From NCBI GenBank assembly GCA_964635375.1, contig CAZWOU010000025.1, positions 1 through 53,372 of the forward strand: a stretch of DNA of 53,372 nt. The letters run 5' to 3'. Below are positions 1 through 7,704 of this stretch, piece by piece; the first letter of the stretch is position 1; each line of letters opens with the position of its first letter. Under the pieces are notes generated by a model. It saw only the letters and a program-made list of their open reading frames with translations. It had not been told where the DNA came from and did not search any database. The stretch is from CAZMNY01 sp964635375 (lineage in GTDB: Bacteria; Planctomycetota; Planctomycetia; Pirellulales; Pirellulaceae). The translations under genes were made by a program, and so were the position numbers.

Positions 1-287
1 TGACGGCGGATTTGGCGCTGTTGGCAAAGCGGGATGATGAGCCGGCCGTGCGACTGGAACTGGCCTCTCTGCTTCAGGACTTGCCCACGGAGAAGCGGTG
101 GGGCATCGCGGAGGCCCTCGCTTCCCACGCGGGCGACGCCGGTGACGCGAACCTGCCGCTGATGATCTGGTACGGCGTCGAGCCCGCTGTGGCGGCCGAT
201 CCCCTCCGCGGAGTCCAGTTTCTTGCTGCTTGCAAGATCTCCCTTCTTCGCCAGTTCGTCGCTCGACGTCTGGCCGAGATGAAATGA
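1..287 (+). CDS. C-terminal end of a PVC-type heme-binding/HEAT-repeat protein (partial)
   Basis: The frame is open from the left edge and stops at 285-287, so only the last ~95 residues are visible. The text around LPLMIWYGVEP and ISLLRQFVARRLAEM matches, from memory, the helical repeat segment of the large planctomycete membrane-bound dehydrogenase/cytochrome proteins (PVC-type heme-binding proteins). In many of these a CxxCH cytochrome domain follows this segment. Here the protein ends just after the segment, so this copy would lack a C-terminal heme domain. There is no start, signal peptide or motif to add. The family call rests on this short stretch and is moderately sure. Confidence 0.6.
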   Translation, partial: TADLALLAKRDDEPAVRLELASLLQDLPTEKRWGIAEALASHAGDAGDANLPLMIWYGVEPAVAADPLRGVQFLAACKISLLRQFVARRLAEMK

Positions 288-311
288 GCCCAGTACTTCT
301 TGCTGTGCCGT

Positions 312-357
312 ATTGGCTGGATAGTGCCAATATGGCGACATTATGCCATTTTGGCAT
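312..357. promoter_or_regulatory. Cluster of inverted TGGC/GCCA half-sites upstream of hsp20
   Basis: Two inverted repeats lie here: ATTGGC-N8-GCCAAT (312-331) and ATGCCA-TTT-TGGCAT (343-357). They overlap a third GCCA-ATA-TGGC arrangement at 326-336. They sit about 110-155 bases upstream of the sigma-54 -24 element at 467. This is the usual distance for binding sites of a sigma-54 enhancer-binding activator. The activator role is inference; the symmetry is seen directly. Confidence 0.45.
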
Positions 358-466
358 GATCCGGGCGTGCTTTAGGCTGTCCTCTCAGAATTCGTTGATC
401 CTCGCGTCGGCGTCGTTTTGCGCAACCTGTTCCCTTGTCGTGGCTTACGCCTATAGGCGATTGGAT

Positions 467-481
467 TGGCACGACACTTGC
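467..481 (+). promoter_or_regulatory. Sigma-54 (-24/-12) promoter of the hsp20 gene
   Basis: The sequence TGGCACG-ACAC-TTGC has the invariant GG (468-469) and GC (480-481) 12 bases apart and matches the RpoN consensus TGGCACG-N4-TTGC at every fixed base. Transcription would start near 492-495 and give a leader of about 65 bases before the ATG at 558. Confidence 0.75.
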
Positions 482-557
482 GTTATCTGTCTGGCGGAAT
501 GAGAAGTGGCTGACATCATTCGATGTGGCCGAACACCCTCGAGAAGGAGGCACGAAG

Positions 558-962
558 ATGAGTACGAAATTGGTTCCCTGGCAGCGACTGTCCGACCTGT
601 TTGACGACTCGCTTTTTCACAGCGACAGCGGGGCCGTCAATCCGCCCTTAGACATCGTCGAGTCCGAAGTTGGCTACACGGTACAGCTCGATCTGCCGGG
701 CGTCTTGGCGGAAAACGTCAGTGTGGAGTTCAAGGAAGGGCGCCTTTGGGTCGCTGGGGAGCGGCTGGCCGAGCCTCGTAAAGAGGGCAACAAGTATCAT
801 CGCTTGGAGCGTCGAACAGGCAAGTTCCGTCGTGTTGTTGGCTTGCCGGAGGACGTTGCGAACGACCGTATCGAGGCCGATTTCCGCGATGGCGTTTTGC
901 GGATTTCGCTTCCCAAAGCGGAAGCTTCCCAGCCGAAGAAGATCGAGGTCAAGACGCGGTAA
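558..962 (+). CDS. Small heat-shock protein, Hsp20/alpha-crystallin family
   Basis: This 134-residue ATP-independent chaperone would hold unfolding proteins as a large cytoplasmic oligomer. The alpha-crystallin domain spans about residues 30-125: it opens with PPLDIVESEVGYTVQLDLPG, has the conserved phrase DFRDGVLRISLPKAE near the end, and closes with a short basic tail (KKIEVKTR). The start at 558 is chosen because AAGGAGG lies at 544-550, seven bases away; an upstream in-frame extension to 435 would run through the promoter. The gene is a single transcription unit between a sigma-54 promoter (467) and a strong terminator (1021), so it is probably induced by an RpoN-dependent stress regulator. 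The family call is secure. Confidence 0.93.
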   Translation: MSTKLVPWQRLSDLFDDSLFHSDSGAVNPPLDIVESEVGYTVQLDLPGVLAENVSVEFKEGRLWVAGERLAEPRKEGNKYHRLERRTGKFRRVVGLPEDVANDRIEADFRDGVLRISLPKAEASQPKKIEVKTR

Positions 963-1020
963 GGTGGTATGGCGCGGGTGGAATCGTGGAGAGGCGAGCA
1001 AGCCTGGGGCGGAGAAATAG

Positions 1021-1052
1021 AAGGGCCGCGATGCAAGTCGCGGCCCTTTCTT
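1021..1052 (+). terminator. Intrinsic terminator of hsp20
   Basis: A perfect 11-base stem (AAGGGCCGCGA at 1021-1031 pairing with TCGCGGCCCTT at 1038-1048) has a 6-base loop and is followed by TCTTGT. It lies 58 bases after the hsp20 stop. It also separates hsp20 from the convergent small gene at 1072. Confidence 0.8.
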
Positions 1053-1071
1053 GTCGAGTTGAGAGGATTCT

Positions 1072-1275
1072 CTAGCCCATTTCGTTGTCCGACTGAACCG
1101 AGTTCTCCACCGCGTCCGCAATCGCTAGAGCTTCTCGGATCGACTTCTCGATGTAGGACTTCTCTTCTCCGTTGGGTACTAGCTTGGCTGAGATGTAGGC
1201 GGAGTAGATATTCGCGGCCGCACGGATCAGGATTCCCTCGCTCGGCTGCAGTGAAAAAAAACGTTTCGGTTGCAT
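1072..1275 (-). CDS. Small conserved planctomycete protein of unknown function
   Basis: A 67-residue protein, probably helical. The segment FSLQPSEGILIRAAANIYSAYI followed by an acidic helix (SIREALAIADAVENSVQSD) resembles short hypothetical proteins I associate with Pirellulales genomes. No catalytic or metal-binding motif is seen, and there is no signal peptide or membrane segment. The ATG at 1273-1275 has no clear Shine-Dalgarno sequence. The gene lies between typA (same strand, upstream) and the hsp20 terminator. It is reported because the reading frame is complete and the family pattern is familiar; the function is unknown. Confidence 0.55.
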   Translation of the reverse strand: MQPKRFFSLQPSEGILIRAAANIYSAYISAKLVPNGEEKSYIEKSIREALAIADAVENSVQSDNEMG

Positions 1276-1371
1276 CGTTCTGCTCGCTTACAGAGGAGGT
1301 GTTGCGGACACAGTCTTGCTGGGGGGCGTTTGGGTTTTCAGCCCGGTCTGCCAGTCGACGCTTGGTCCAGG

Positions 1372-3189
1372 TCAGCCGGACGTTCGCTTATGCCGTCGCC
1401 GGTCGGTTTCCCTGAGCAGCGTCTTGCGGAGGCGAATGTGGGCCGGAGTGATCTCAACCAATTCGTCCTCCTCAATATACTCTAGGGCTGCTTCCAGGGA
1501 AAACTGCCGCGGGGGTTTGAGGAGGATGTTCGCATCGCTTCCCGCGGCACGGATGTTGGTGAGGTTCTTTTCCTTGGTTGGATTGACGGGCATGTCGTTA
1601 TCTCGGCTGTTCTCGCCGACGATCATCCCTTCGTAGACTTCGTCGCCCGGTCGCACAAACAGCTCGGCTCGATCTTGCAGCCCGTTGAGGCCGTAGGCGA
1701 CGGACTTCCCGCTGGCCATCGAAATCAGCACGCCCGATGCTCTTCGCGAGATATCCCCTTCGGCCGATTGGTACCGACTGAATCGGTGGTGGATGATCGC
1801 GTCGCCTTGGGTGGCGTTGAGCAGTCGCGTGCGGAGGCCGATGAGACCTCGGGCTGGAATCGTAAACATGGCGTGTGTGAAAACGCCACGAGTCTGCATT
1901 TCGTCCAGGATTCCGCGTCGCTGCCCAACCAGTTCCATCACGGGGCCGAGTTTATCGGTGGGTGCTTCGACGACCAGCGACTCGAATGGCTCTTGTTTGA
2001 CGCCGTCTCGATGCCGAACAATCACACGTGGTTTCCCGACGGACAGCTCGTAGCCCTCGCGTCGCATCGTCTCAATCAACACCGAGAGATGCAGAACGCC
2101 TCGTCCAGAGACGGCGAATGAATCGGCCGAGTTCTTCAGCGGCCGAACTCGCAGCGCCACGTTGCGTTCCAGTTCACGATACAGACGTTCGCGAATCTGT
2201 CGCGTCGTCACGTATTTTCCATCGCGGCCGGCAAACGGCGAGGAATTGATGGTGAAGATCATTTCTAGCGTCGGTTCGTCGACTTTCAGTCGAGGCAGAG
2301 GCCGAGGATGGTCGACATGGCAAATCGTGTCGCCAATCTCGACTCCGTCAATGCCGACGATGGCGACGACTTCGCCCGCCTGAGCTTCGTCCGTTTCGAC
2401 CTTGCCGAGATTCTCGAAAATGTGCAGCGAGCTGATCTTGGCGGTCTTGGTCTTGTCATCGGCCTGGCAGACGGCAATCTGGCTTCCCGATTTGAACTTG
2501 CCCGATTCGACTCGACCGACTGCGATTCGCCCCACGAATTCAGACCAATCGAGCGTGGTGACCAGCATCCGCGCTGGCGCTTCGAGGTCGACTTCGGGTC
2601 CTGGAATGGTCTCTAGCACGAGGTCTAGCAGCGGCGCCATCGAATTGCTCGGCAAATCCAGGTCGGTCGTTGCGTAACCGTCTTTGGCGCTCGCGAAAAT
2701 ATAAGGCAGGTCGGTCAGGCGCTTGTCGCCACCGAGTTCCATTAGCAGCTCGAACGCTTCGTCTAACGCCTCCATCGGCCTTCCATCGGGTCGATCGACT
2801 TTGTTGACGACAATGATCGGCCGAAGGTCGCATTCGAGCGCTTTGGACAACACGAATCGAGTTTGCGGCATGGGGCCTTCGGCCGCGTCGACAAGCAGCA
2901 ATGCTCCGTCCGCCATGCCGAGTACGCGTTCCACTTCACCGCCGAAATCGGCGTGCCCCGGCGTGTCGATGATGTTGATCTTCACGCCCTTGTAAGGGAG
3001 GGCAATATTCTTGGCCAGAATGGTAATCCCACGCTCGCGTTCGATATCGTTCGTGTCCAGAATCTGCTCGCCTGTCAGTTGAGCATCACGGAATTGGCCG
3101 CTCTGTCGCAGCAAGGCGTCAACGAGCGTTGTTTTTCCATGATCCACATGGGCGATAATCACGATATTTCGCAGGTCGTTTCGGCGCAT
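1372..3189 (-). CDS. typA: Ribosome-associated translational GTPase TypA/BipA
   Basis: TypA is an EF-G-like GTPase that binds the ribosome and helps assembly and translation under stress or low temperature. The 605 residues match the family's usual length. Residues 13-20 (AHVDHGKT) are the P-loop, followed by the switch I phrase DIERERGITI, the G3 motif DTPGHADF near 78 and the G4 motif NKVD near 132. Domain II follows, then the EF-G-like domains III and V and a TypA-specific C-terminal domain (EGMIVGENSRDNDMPVN). I chose the ATG at 3187-3189, which gives the family N-terminus; the frame stays open further upstream to about 3420 but that extension does not resemble TypA. The downstream 67-residue gene is on the same strand. 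Confidence 0.95.
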   Translation of the reverse strand: MRRNDLRNIVIIAHVDHGKTTLVDALLRQSGQFRDAQLTGEQILDTNDIERERGITILAKNIALPYKGVKINIIDTPGHADFGGEVERVLGMADGALLLVDAAEGPMPQTRFVLSKALECDLRPIIVVNKVDRPDGRPMEALDEAFELLMELGGDKRLTDLPYIFASAKDGYATTDLDLPSNSMAPLLDLVLETIPGPEVDLEAPARMLVTTLDWSEFVGRIAVGRVESGKFKSGSQIAVCQADDKTKTAKISSLHIFENLGKVETDEAQAGEVVAIVGIDGVEIGDTICHVDHPRPLPRLKVDEPTLEMIFTINSSPFAGRDGKYVTTRQIRERLYRELERNVALRVRPLKNSADSFAVSGRGVLHLSVLIETMRREGYELSVGKPRVIVRHRDGVKQEPFESLVVEAPTDKLGPVMELVGQRRGILDEMQTRGVFTHAMFTIPARGLIGLRTRLLNATQGDAIIHHRFSRYQSAEGDISRRASGVLISMASGKSVAYGLNGLQDRAELFVRPGDEVYEGMIVGENSRDNDMPVNPTKEKNLTNIRAAGSDANILLKPPRQFSLEAALEYIEEDELVEITPAHIRLRKTLLRETDRRRHKRTSG

Positions 3190-3598
3190 GAGGGCATTGG
3201 CCTTAGGGGCTCGCGTCGTGGGCGTTGGCCGATCCAGCAAGCGGGTTAGCAAGAGAGTAGGGTTGGAATGGGTGCCGTGGCGACCGAAAACTCGCGCGTC
3301 AGGTTGGTCGGAGGACCAGGCGTGGGGCCGTCGTGACCGAACAAACGCCTCGCCTGTTGCCGAGTCCTCGCCTTTTCCGAGCCCTCGCCTTTTCCGAGCC
3401 ACAGTCAGCTGACCGGGCAAATCTCGGAAGTATGCCTCCTCAGGTCGGTCTGGTTCGCCGTTTGGGCAGTGACCGGATGGCGGAGGCGATTGGCCGAGGC
3501 TTAACTATAGCTCGTCGATCTTTGGGGAAAGCGCAAACGCCGGTTGTAGAGCGGGTGGCAAACTGGGTCAATGGGGGCCTCGGGTCCTGAGCCGACCC
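3190..3598. other. Intergenic region upstream of typA
   Basis: No gene is supported here. It contains a 17-base direct tandem duplication, CTCGCCTTTTCCGAGCC, at 3367-3383 and 3384-3400. It must also hold the typA promoter, which I cannot identify by eye. Confidence 0.4.
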
Positions 3599-4122
3599 TC
3601 ACGCGGCCTCCCCGTGCCTCGTTCGCGTCTCCTCGCCCTCGGATAACAGCTTGTCTCGGCGTTTGCGAGTCCAATCAGCAATCAGCGCCTCGATCTGGTT
3701 ATTGAGGGCGTCAAGCTGCTCCAGCACGTCGTTCTGTCGCGAATCGAGGTCTTGCAGCAGTGTCGGGGAGGGCTGGCTCTTGTCCTCGCCTGGCTGGCTG
3801 TCTTCGCCTGGCTGGCCTCCATCCCCGCTTTCGCCGTCTTNNNNNNNNNNNNNNNNNNNNNNNNNNNNNNNNNNNNNNNNNNNNNNNNNNNNNNNNNNNN
3901 NNNNNNNNNNNNNNNNNNNNNNNNNNNNNNNNNNNNNNNNTCGCCTGGCTGGCTGTCTTCGCCTGGCTGGCCTCCATCCCCGCTTTCGCCGTCTTTCGGG
4001 GGAGCCTGTTCACAGGCGGTGGGCGAAAGTTGCCCATCCTTGGTGGGAAAGCAGACCACAGCCGGAACAGCATCGACAGCCGGAACGGGGTCCACAGCCG
4101 GAACGTCTTGGGAATCGTCCAT
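3599..4122 (-). CDS. Low-complexity acidic repeat protein interrupted by an assembly gap
   Basis: The N-terminal part runs from the ATG at 4120-4122 (MDDSQDVPAVDPVPAVDAVP) to the N run. After the gap, a good C-terminus ends at the TGA at 3599-3601. It contains LLQDLDSRQNDVLEQLDAL and NQIEALIADWTRKRRDKL, which looks like a short coiled coil. The two halves are in different frames across the 100 N, so the true gap length must be 2 modulo 3 and 100 is a placeholder. Both edges of the gap carry the same 19-residue unit, KDGESGDGGQPGEDSQPGE, so the missing part is almost certainly more copies of it. The function is unknown; the low-complexity linker may tether the helical C-terminal part. Confidence 0.6.
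3786..3995. repeat. 55-base direct repeat on both sides of a 100-N gap
   Basis: Bases 3786-3840 and 3941-3995 are identical and flank the N run. They encode, on the minus strand, the Gly/Asp/Gln/Pro-rich unit of the gapped protein. The natural period is probably 57 bases (19 codons). The assembler evidently broke in a tandem array. Confidence 0.85.
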
Positions 4123-4424
4123 CTACCATTTCCACTGCGAACAAATCACTGGGTGAAGTGCATAGATCGGCGGATGGCTTCACCGGCTTGATGGATGCAG
4201 CGGTGATTCCGTTTGCCCGGTTTCAGGGGTTTGGGGTGAGTGCGTAGTTTGCGATGAATTGTGGCGGAGGGACCCACAAGTCGCCGATAGACTGATAGAC
4301 TGGGACGGACACCTTGGCGCGGTTTGCCAAACTGGATTAAACTGCTTGGCTACATAGATTTTGGCGATCCCGCCGTCGGGACGCAAACGCATGCCCAATT
4401 TTGGGCGCCTACCCGGGAGATGTA
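4123..4424. other. Intergenic region between the repeat protein and rpsU
   Basis: No gene is supported. A 14-base palindrome, GCCCAA-TT-TTGGGC, at 4393-4406 lies just upstream of the rpsU ribosome binding site (4415-4420). It could form a small hairpin in the leader, possibly used for control. Nothing else is recognisable. Confidence 0.35.
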
Positions 4425-4619
4425 ATGGTTCGTTTGGTGGTTCGAGACCGCGAGTCGATTCAAGAGGCGGTCCGCCGTTTCCGTAAATTGGTTGAGCGAA
4501 GCGGTATCAAGAAGGAAATGCGTCGGCGCGAGTACTATGAAAAGCCCAGTGAAGTGAAACGTCGCTCGCGATTGCGAGCCGAACGTCGCGCGCGACGAGC
4601 GCGCCTGTTGGGCGGCTAG
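4425..4619 (+). CDS. rpsU: 30S ribosomal protein S21
   Basis: This 64-residue, very basic protein of the small subunit helps recognise the mRNA Shine-Dalgarno region during initiation. The sequence matches S21: it begins MVRLVVRDRESIQEAVRRF, has a central KKEMRRREYYEKPSEVKRR, and ends in an Arg-rich tail. The start is set at the ATG at 4425-4427 because GGGAGA lies five bases upstream; an upstream in-frame TTG at 4401 would add residues not found in S21. The gene stands alone and not next to dnaG or a GatB/YqeY gene. Confidence 0.93.
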   Translation: MVRLVVRDRESIQEAVRRFRKLVERSGIKKEMRRREYYEKPSEVKRRSRLRAERRARRARLLGG

Positions 4620-4710
4620 AATCTTGTATCGCTAAGTCTTCCTCCCTCGTTTTCTTTTCGGGTGGTAGCCAGCGCGCTCCTGCGCGGCCATCTTTAGCGG
4701 CGCGCGGAAC

Positions 4711-5148
4711 TCACGCCTGCTCAAGTCTTTCCGGCAGCGTTTTGACAAACGCTTCTATCTCGTCGCGTACTCGACGATAGTGCCTCAGCCCTTCCTCTTC
4801 GTCCTTGGCTGCCTGGGCCAGTTTGGGCGGGTCGTCGAAGCCCTGATGCAGGATCACCGCATCGCCATGAAACGTTGGGCAATGCTCATCAGCATGTCCG
4901 CAAACGGTAATCACGTAATCGAATTCGATCCCACCGAGCTCATCGACAGTGTTCGACGTCTGCTGAGTGATGTCGATTCCGGCTTCACTCATGACTTTCA
5001 CGGCGTTTGGATTGAGGCCGTGTTTTTCCAGCCCCGCGGAATAGACGTCCAGTTGTTCAGCTCGCAAGGCCCGCGTCCATCCTTCAGCCATTTGGCTGCG
5101 GCACGAATTCCCTGTGCAAAGAAACAACACTCGCTTTTTTCGGCCCAT
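4711..5148 (-). CDS. arsC: Arsenate reductase, thioredoxin-coupled LMW-phosphatase type
   Basis: The enzyme reduces As(V) to As(III) in the cytoplasm by a three-cysteine relay. The 145-residue protein has the phosphatase P-loop CTGNSCRSQMAEG, with the catalytic Cys at residue 11 (CX5R). Further along, VITVCGHADEHCP has two cysteines seven residues apart, which corresponds to the Cys82/Cys89 pair of the Staphylococcus pI258 enzyme. This cysteine set separates it from ordinary low-molecular-weight tyrosine phosphatases. GAGGG lies upstream of the ATG at a good distance. A receiver-domain gene on the same strand ends 105 bases upstream and may be co-transcribed. No ArsR or arsenite pump gene is adjacent. 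An arsenite-oxidase-like gene pair is found 35 kb away in this window. Confidence 0.9.
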   Translation of the reverse strand: MGRKKRVLFLCTGNSCRSQMAEGWTRALRAEQLDVYSAGLEKHGLNPNAVKVMSEAGIDITQQTSNTVDELGGIEFDYVITVCGHADEHCPTFHGDAVILHQGFDDPPKLAQAAKDEEEGLRHYRRVRDEIEAFVKTLPERLEQA

Positions 5149-5253
5149 GGCGACCCTCGATTCCAGATGCTCAATTCAAGGTGGCGGAGCCGCCATTGTA
5201 GCGTCTGTAAATCGGCTCGCTCGCTTCCATCAACCTTCGCCTGTTTGGCTCGA

Positions 5254-5697
5254 TTACTGGGCGACCGGTGTGAGTCGATGTGCGTTTGGGCGAAGGAAGG
5301 CGTCTTGGGCCGGCACGTTGTCGAACAGCAGAATATCGTCGACGATTGACAGTAATTCACGCGGGCTGAAAGGCTTGGGAACGATCGTGATGACGCCCAA
5401 ACTTTCACATGTCGGGTCTCGAGCGATTTCAAAGCCCTTGTCAGAAAGCAAGATCACGGGGGTCGATCGGTAGTCTGGGTTCGTCCGAATTTCCCCAATG
5501 AGTTCCAAGCCGCACGATTCGCCCAACCTGACGTCAGTCACTAAGGCGTCGATAGGTTGCCTTCCGAGTTCCTGATGGACTGCATCGACAGACATGGCGG
5601 AGCGCACCACGTAGTCAGCGGTGCGAAAACGGTATTCGATTGCCCGAACGACGTGCAGTTCGCTGTGGCAAATGAGAATCGTCTTTGGGCAGGTCAC
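5254..5697 (-). CDS. Single-domain response regulator (receiver), possible arsC partner
   Basis: This CheY-like protein of 147 residues has no output domain. The phospho-acceptor is D55 in LVTDVRLGESCGLELI and the conserved Lys is K108 in VPKPFSPREL. The usual acidic pair after beta-1 is replaced: the segment reads ILICHSELH, with a single Glu, so Mg2+ binding and phosphorylation may be altered. I chose the GTG at 5695-5697 because AAGGAG sits seven bases upstream; an upstream ATG at 5737 has no such site. The gene is on the same strand as arsC with a 105-base gap. No histidine kinase is nearby. What it signals is unknown. Confidence 0.8.
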   Translation of the reverse strand: MTCPKTILICHSELHVVRAIEYRFRTADYVVRSAMSVDAVHQELGRQPIDALVTDVRLGESCGLELIGEIRTNPDYRSTPVILLSDKGFEIARDPTCESLGVITIVPKPFSPRELLSIVDDILLFDNVPAQDAFLRPNAHRLTPVAQ

Positions 5698-5883
5698 AGG
5701 GATGCTCCTTCGGCTGGCAGACCAAATGCAGCCGATCAAGCTGCTGGGAAACTCTAGGTTAGCGCCGAGGTGTCGTCAGTCGAAAATGGGATGCCCCCGA
5801 AACGCGGGCCGACAAGAGGGCCGTTTGGGGGGAATATGCGACCTGCGGGAGAATGGACCGACGCACAGGGCGGAAAGAAAAAA

Positions 5884-5924
5884 CGCGGCGGGGTCCCCTC
5901 AAGCTCCCAGCTTCCCCCGCCGCG
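5884..5924 (-). terminator. Intrinsic terminator downstream of nadC
   Basis: Read on the minus strand, a 10-base GC stem (5915-5924 with 5884-5893) closes a 21-base loop. It is followed by a T6 run (complement of the A run at 5878-5883). It lies about 150 bases after the nadC stop. Confidence 0.7.
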
Positions 5925-5947
5925 CTTGGTTCGATCGATCTAGGATC

Positions 5948-5971
5948 GCGATTGCGCGATTGCGCGATTGC
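5948..5971. repeat. Three tandem copies of GCGATTGC
   Basis: The 8-base unit GCGATTGC occurs three times head to tail in the nadC 3' region. It is a simple tandem repeat with no visible role. Confidence 0.8.
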
Positions 5972-6073
5972 TCAGCGCCGTTGCGGCTACGCAAAGATAG
6001 AACGCCAATCGACATCGTCAACTTGGCGACCAAGAAATGGTCAGCAAAACGGACGTTTTAGCCCGAGTCGTGA

Positions 6074-7006
6074 TCATAGTTTCCAGTCGAGGCCGACATC
6101 GAGCGAGACGGCGGAATGGGTCAATGCGCCCACGCTAATACGCTCCACTCCCGTTGTGGAAATGGCGCCGATAGTATCGAGCGTCACGCCGCCCGACGCC
6201 TCCAGTTCGGCGCGGCCGCAGGCGTCGCGAATACTGACCGCTTCTCGCAGCATGGCGGTGCTCATGTTGTCTAGCAAAATGATGTCCGGACCTGCGGAAA
6301 GGGCGTCGCGGAGTTGGTCCAGCGTGTCGACTTCAATCTCCAGCATCATCGGGTCGTTCGAGCCAGCTCCGCGGCCCAGTTCGTCGAGCAGCTCTCGTGC
6401 TCGTTCGACAGCTTCCCCCGTGTTCCAAACGTCCCCCTGCACGGCGGACCCGCCACACGCCAAGTGGTTGTCCTTGATGAGGATGCCATCGAAAAGGCCA
6501 AGCCGATGGTTCACGCCGCCGCCGCAGACAACGGCGAACTTCTCCAGTCTGCGCCAACCAGGCGTTGTCTTTCGCGTGTCATAGACTCGGGCAGCGCCCC
6601 CCTCGCGCGCCGCCTCGACGTACTGCTTTGTCAGCGAAGCAATACCGGACATCCGCCCAACGAGATTCAAGACGATCCGCTCGCAGGTCAGCATGTCGCG
6701 GACCGATCCTTCAATGACGGCGACCGGAAGACCTGGAGTCGCCGCATCGCCATCCTTCGCTCGGGGCTGAATTGTCAACGACGATTCCATTTCCGCCAGC
6801 GTCGTCGCGGCTGCTTGGAGTCCGCAGATCACACCCGTTTGCCGAGGCGTGATAGACGCGGCGCCGCGACGGTCCGGGTCCACCAGGGCCAGCGTTGTCC
6901 AATCTTGGCCGCAGTCCAGGTCCTCCCGGACGGCCAGCCGGACGAGTTGCCGGCAGTCGTCTTCGACATCGGAATCCCATTGTTGTTGTCGGTATTCGCG
7001 ATTCAT
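6074..7006 (-). CDS. nadC: Quinolinate phosphoribosyltransferase (decarboxylating)
   Basis: NadC converts quinolinate and PRPP to nicotinate mononucleotide, CO2 and pyrophosphate in de novo NAD synthesis. The 310-residue protein carries the family core: DTRKTTPGWRRLEKFAVVCGG, then GVNHRLGLFDGILIKDNH (substrate and PRPP binding), then EIEVDTLDQ and IILLDNMS of the barrel, and EASGGVTLDTIG near the end. The start ATG at 7004-7006 fits the family, with the acidic MNREYRQQQWDSDVEDD leader slightly longer than usual; the ribosome site (GAGAAC) is weak. The gene diverges from the ComEA-like gene at 7236 and ends before its own terminator. No nadA or nadB is next to it. Confidence 0.93.
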   Translation of the reverse strand: MNREYRQQQWDSDVEDDCRQLVRLAVREDLDCGQDWTTLALVDPDRRGAASITPRQTGVICGLQAAATTLAEMESSLTIQPRAKDGDAATPGLPVAVIEGSVRDMLTCERIVLNLVGRMSGIASLTKQYVEAAREGGAARVYDTRKTTPGWRRLEKFAVVCGGGVNHRLGLFDGILIKDNHLACGGSAVQGDVWNTGEAVERARELLDELGRGAGSNDPMMLEIEVDTLDQLRDALSAGPDIILLDNMSTAMLREAVSIRDACGRAELEASGGVTLDTIGAISTTGVERISVGALTHSAVSLDVGLDWKL

Positions 7007-7235
7007 ATCGTTCTCAAAGTCGTTCCGCCGCCGCTCGCCAACGGGCTACGGCCGTTTCCGCTGAAATGACACCCTCTTGTCACGCCTCGAACTCCGACTC
7101 GGTTTTCTGCATAATAGCGGTTTGTCTTGCCTTGGGAATCGGCAGCAGGAAAGTCCATACAGGAAAGTCCTTGCAGGATTGTTGGTGGAACGTATTTGCG
7201 CTGGGCTGATTCGCTCGGGAAAGTGGGGTTGACCG

Positions 7236-7628
7236 ATGCAGTGGTGCGAAACGCAGATAGTGGATCGTTTCTCGGTCCGCCGTGGCGAGCAAGCCACCGT
7301 GGCCGTGATCGCCGTGATGCTCGCAGGCTGTTGGTTGGGCAGTTGGATTTGGCGAGGCGGTTGGAGTGGGAGATTGGCTCGCGTGGAACACGAGTCGGCT
7401 CGGGTCGTATTTGTGGTGGACATCAATCGAGCCCAATGGCCCGAACTGGCCTCGCTGCCTCGCATTGGAGAGACTTTGGCGAAACGGATCATTGAAGTGA
7501 GAAAGCGGGAAGGGCCTTATCGCTCGGTTGATGAGTTGCAAAAGGTGCATGGCATTGGCGTTCGCACTGTCGACCGCATCCGCCCCTATGTGAAGTTTGA
7601 ACGTCCAACGGGCGTTGATGACCAGTAA
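7236..7628 (+). CDS. ComEA-like helix-hairpin-helix DNA-binding membrane protein
   Basis: A 130-residue protein with one N-terminal membrane helix (about residues 20-40: ATVAVIAVMLAGCWLGSWIW), followed by a spacer and two helix-hairpin-helix motifs. The first reads DINRAQWPELASLPRIG and the second DELQKVHGIGVRTVDRI. This layout is that of ComEA, the envelope DNA receptor of competence, and of related small HhH proteins. The first motif has AQWPELASLPRIGE where ComEA usually has NTATAEELQTLPGIG. No com pilus genes are adjacent. The 3' end is followed closely by uvrB (76 bases), so the two may share a transcript. A role in DNA uptake is inference. Confidence 0.8.
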   Translation: MQWCETQIVDRFSVRRGEQATVAVIAVMLAGCWLGSWIWRGGWSGRLARVEHESARVVFVVDINRAQWPELASLPRIGETLAKRIIEVRKREGPYRSVDELQKVHGIGVRTVDRIRPYVKFERPTGVDDQ

Positions 7629-7704
7629 CGTGCGTTGCAGGCCCCGTAGGTTTTCAACTTGGGTACAACGCGATTTGAATGTTCTTCAGAAGGGTGCTGC
7701 GGCT

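Larger units (their letters stand above)
5698..6073. other. Intergenic region between the receiver gene and nadC
   Basis: No gene is supported. The region holds the nadC terminator (5884-5924), the threefold 8-base repeat (5948-5971), and presumably the promoter of the receiver-arsC unit. Confidence 0.4.

Noticed and set aside
435..557. Upstream extension of the hsp20 reading frame
   Set aside because: It would include the sigma-54 promoter in the coding region. The AAGGAGG site supports ATG 558.
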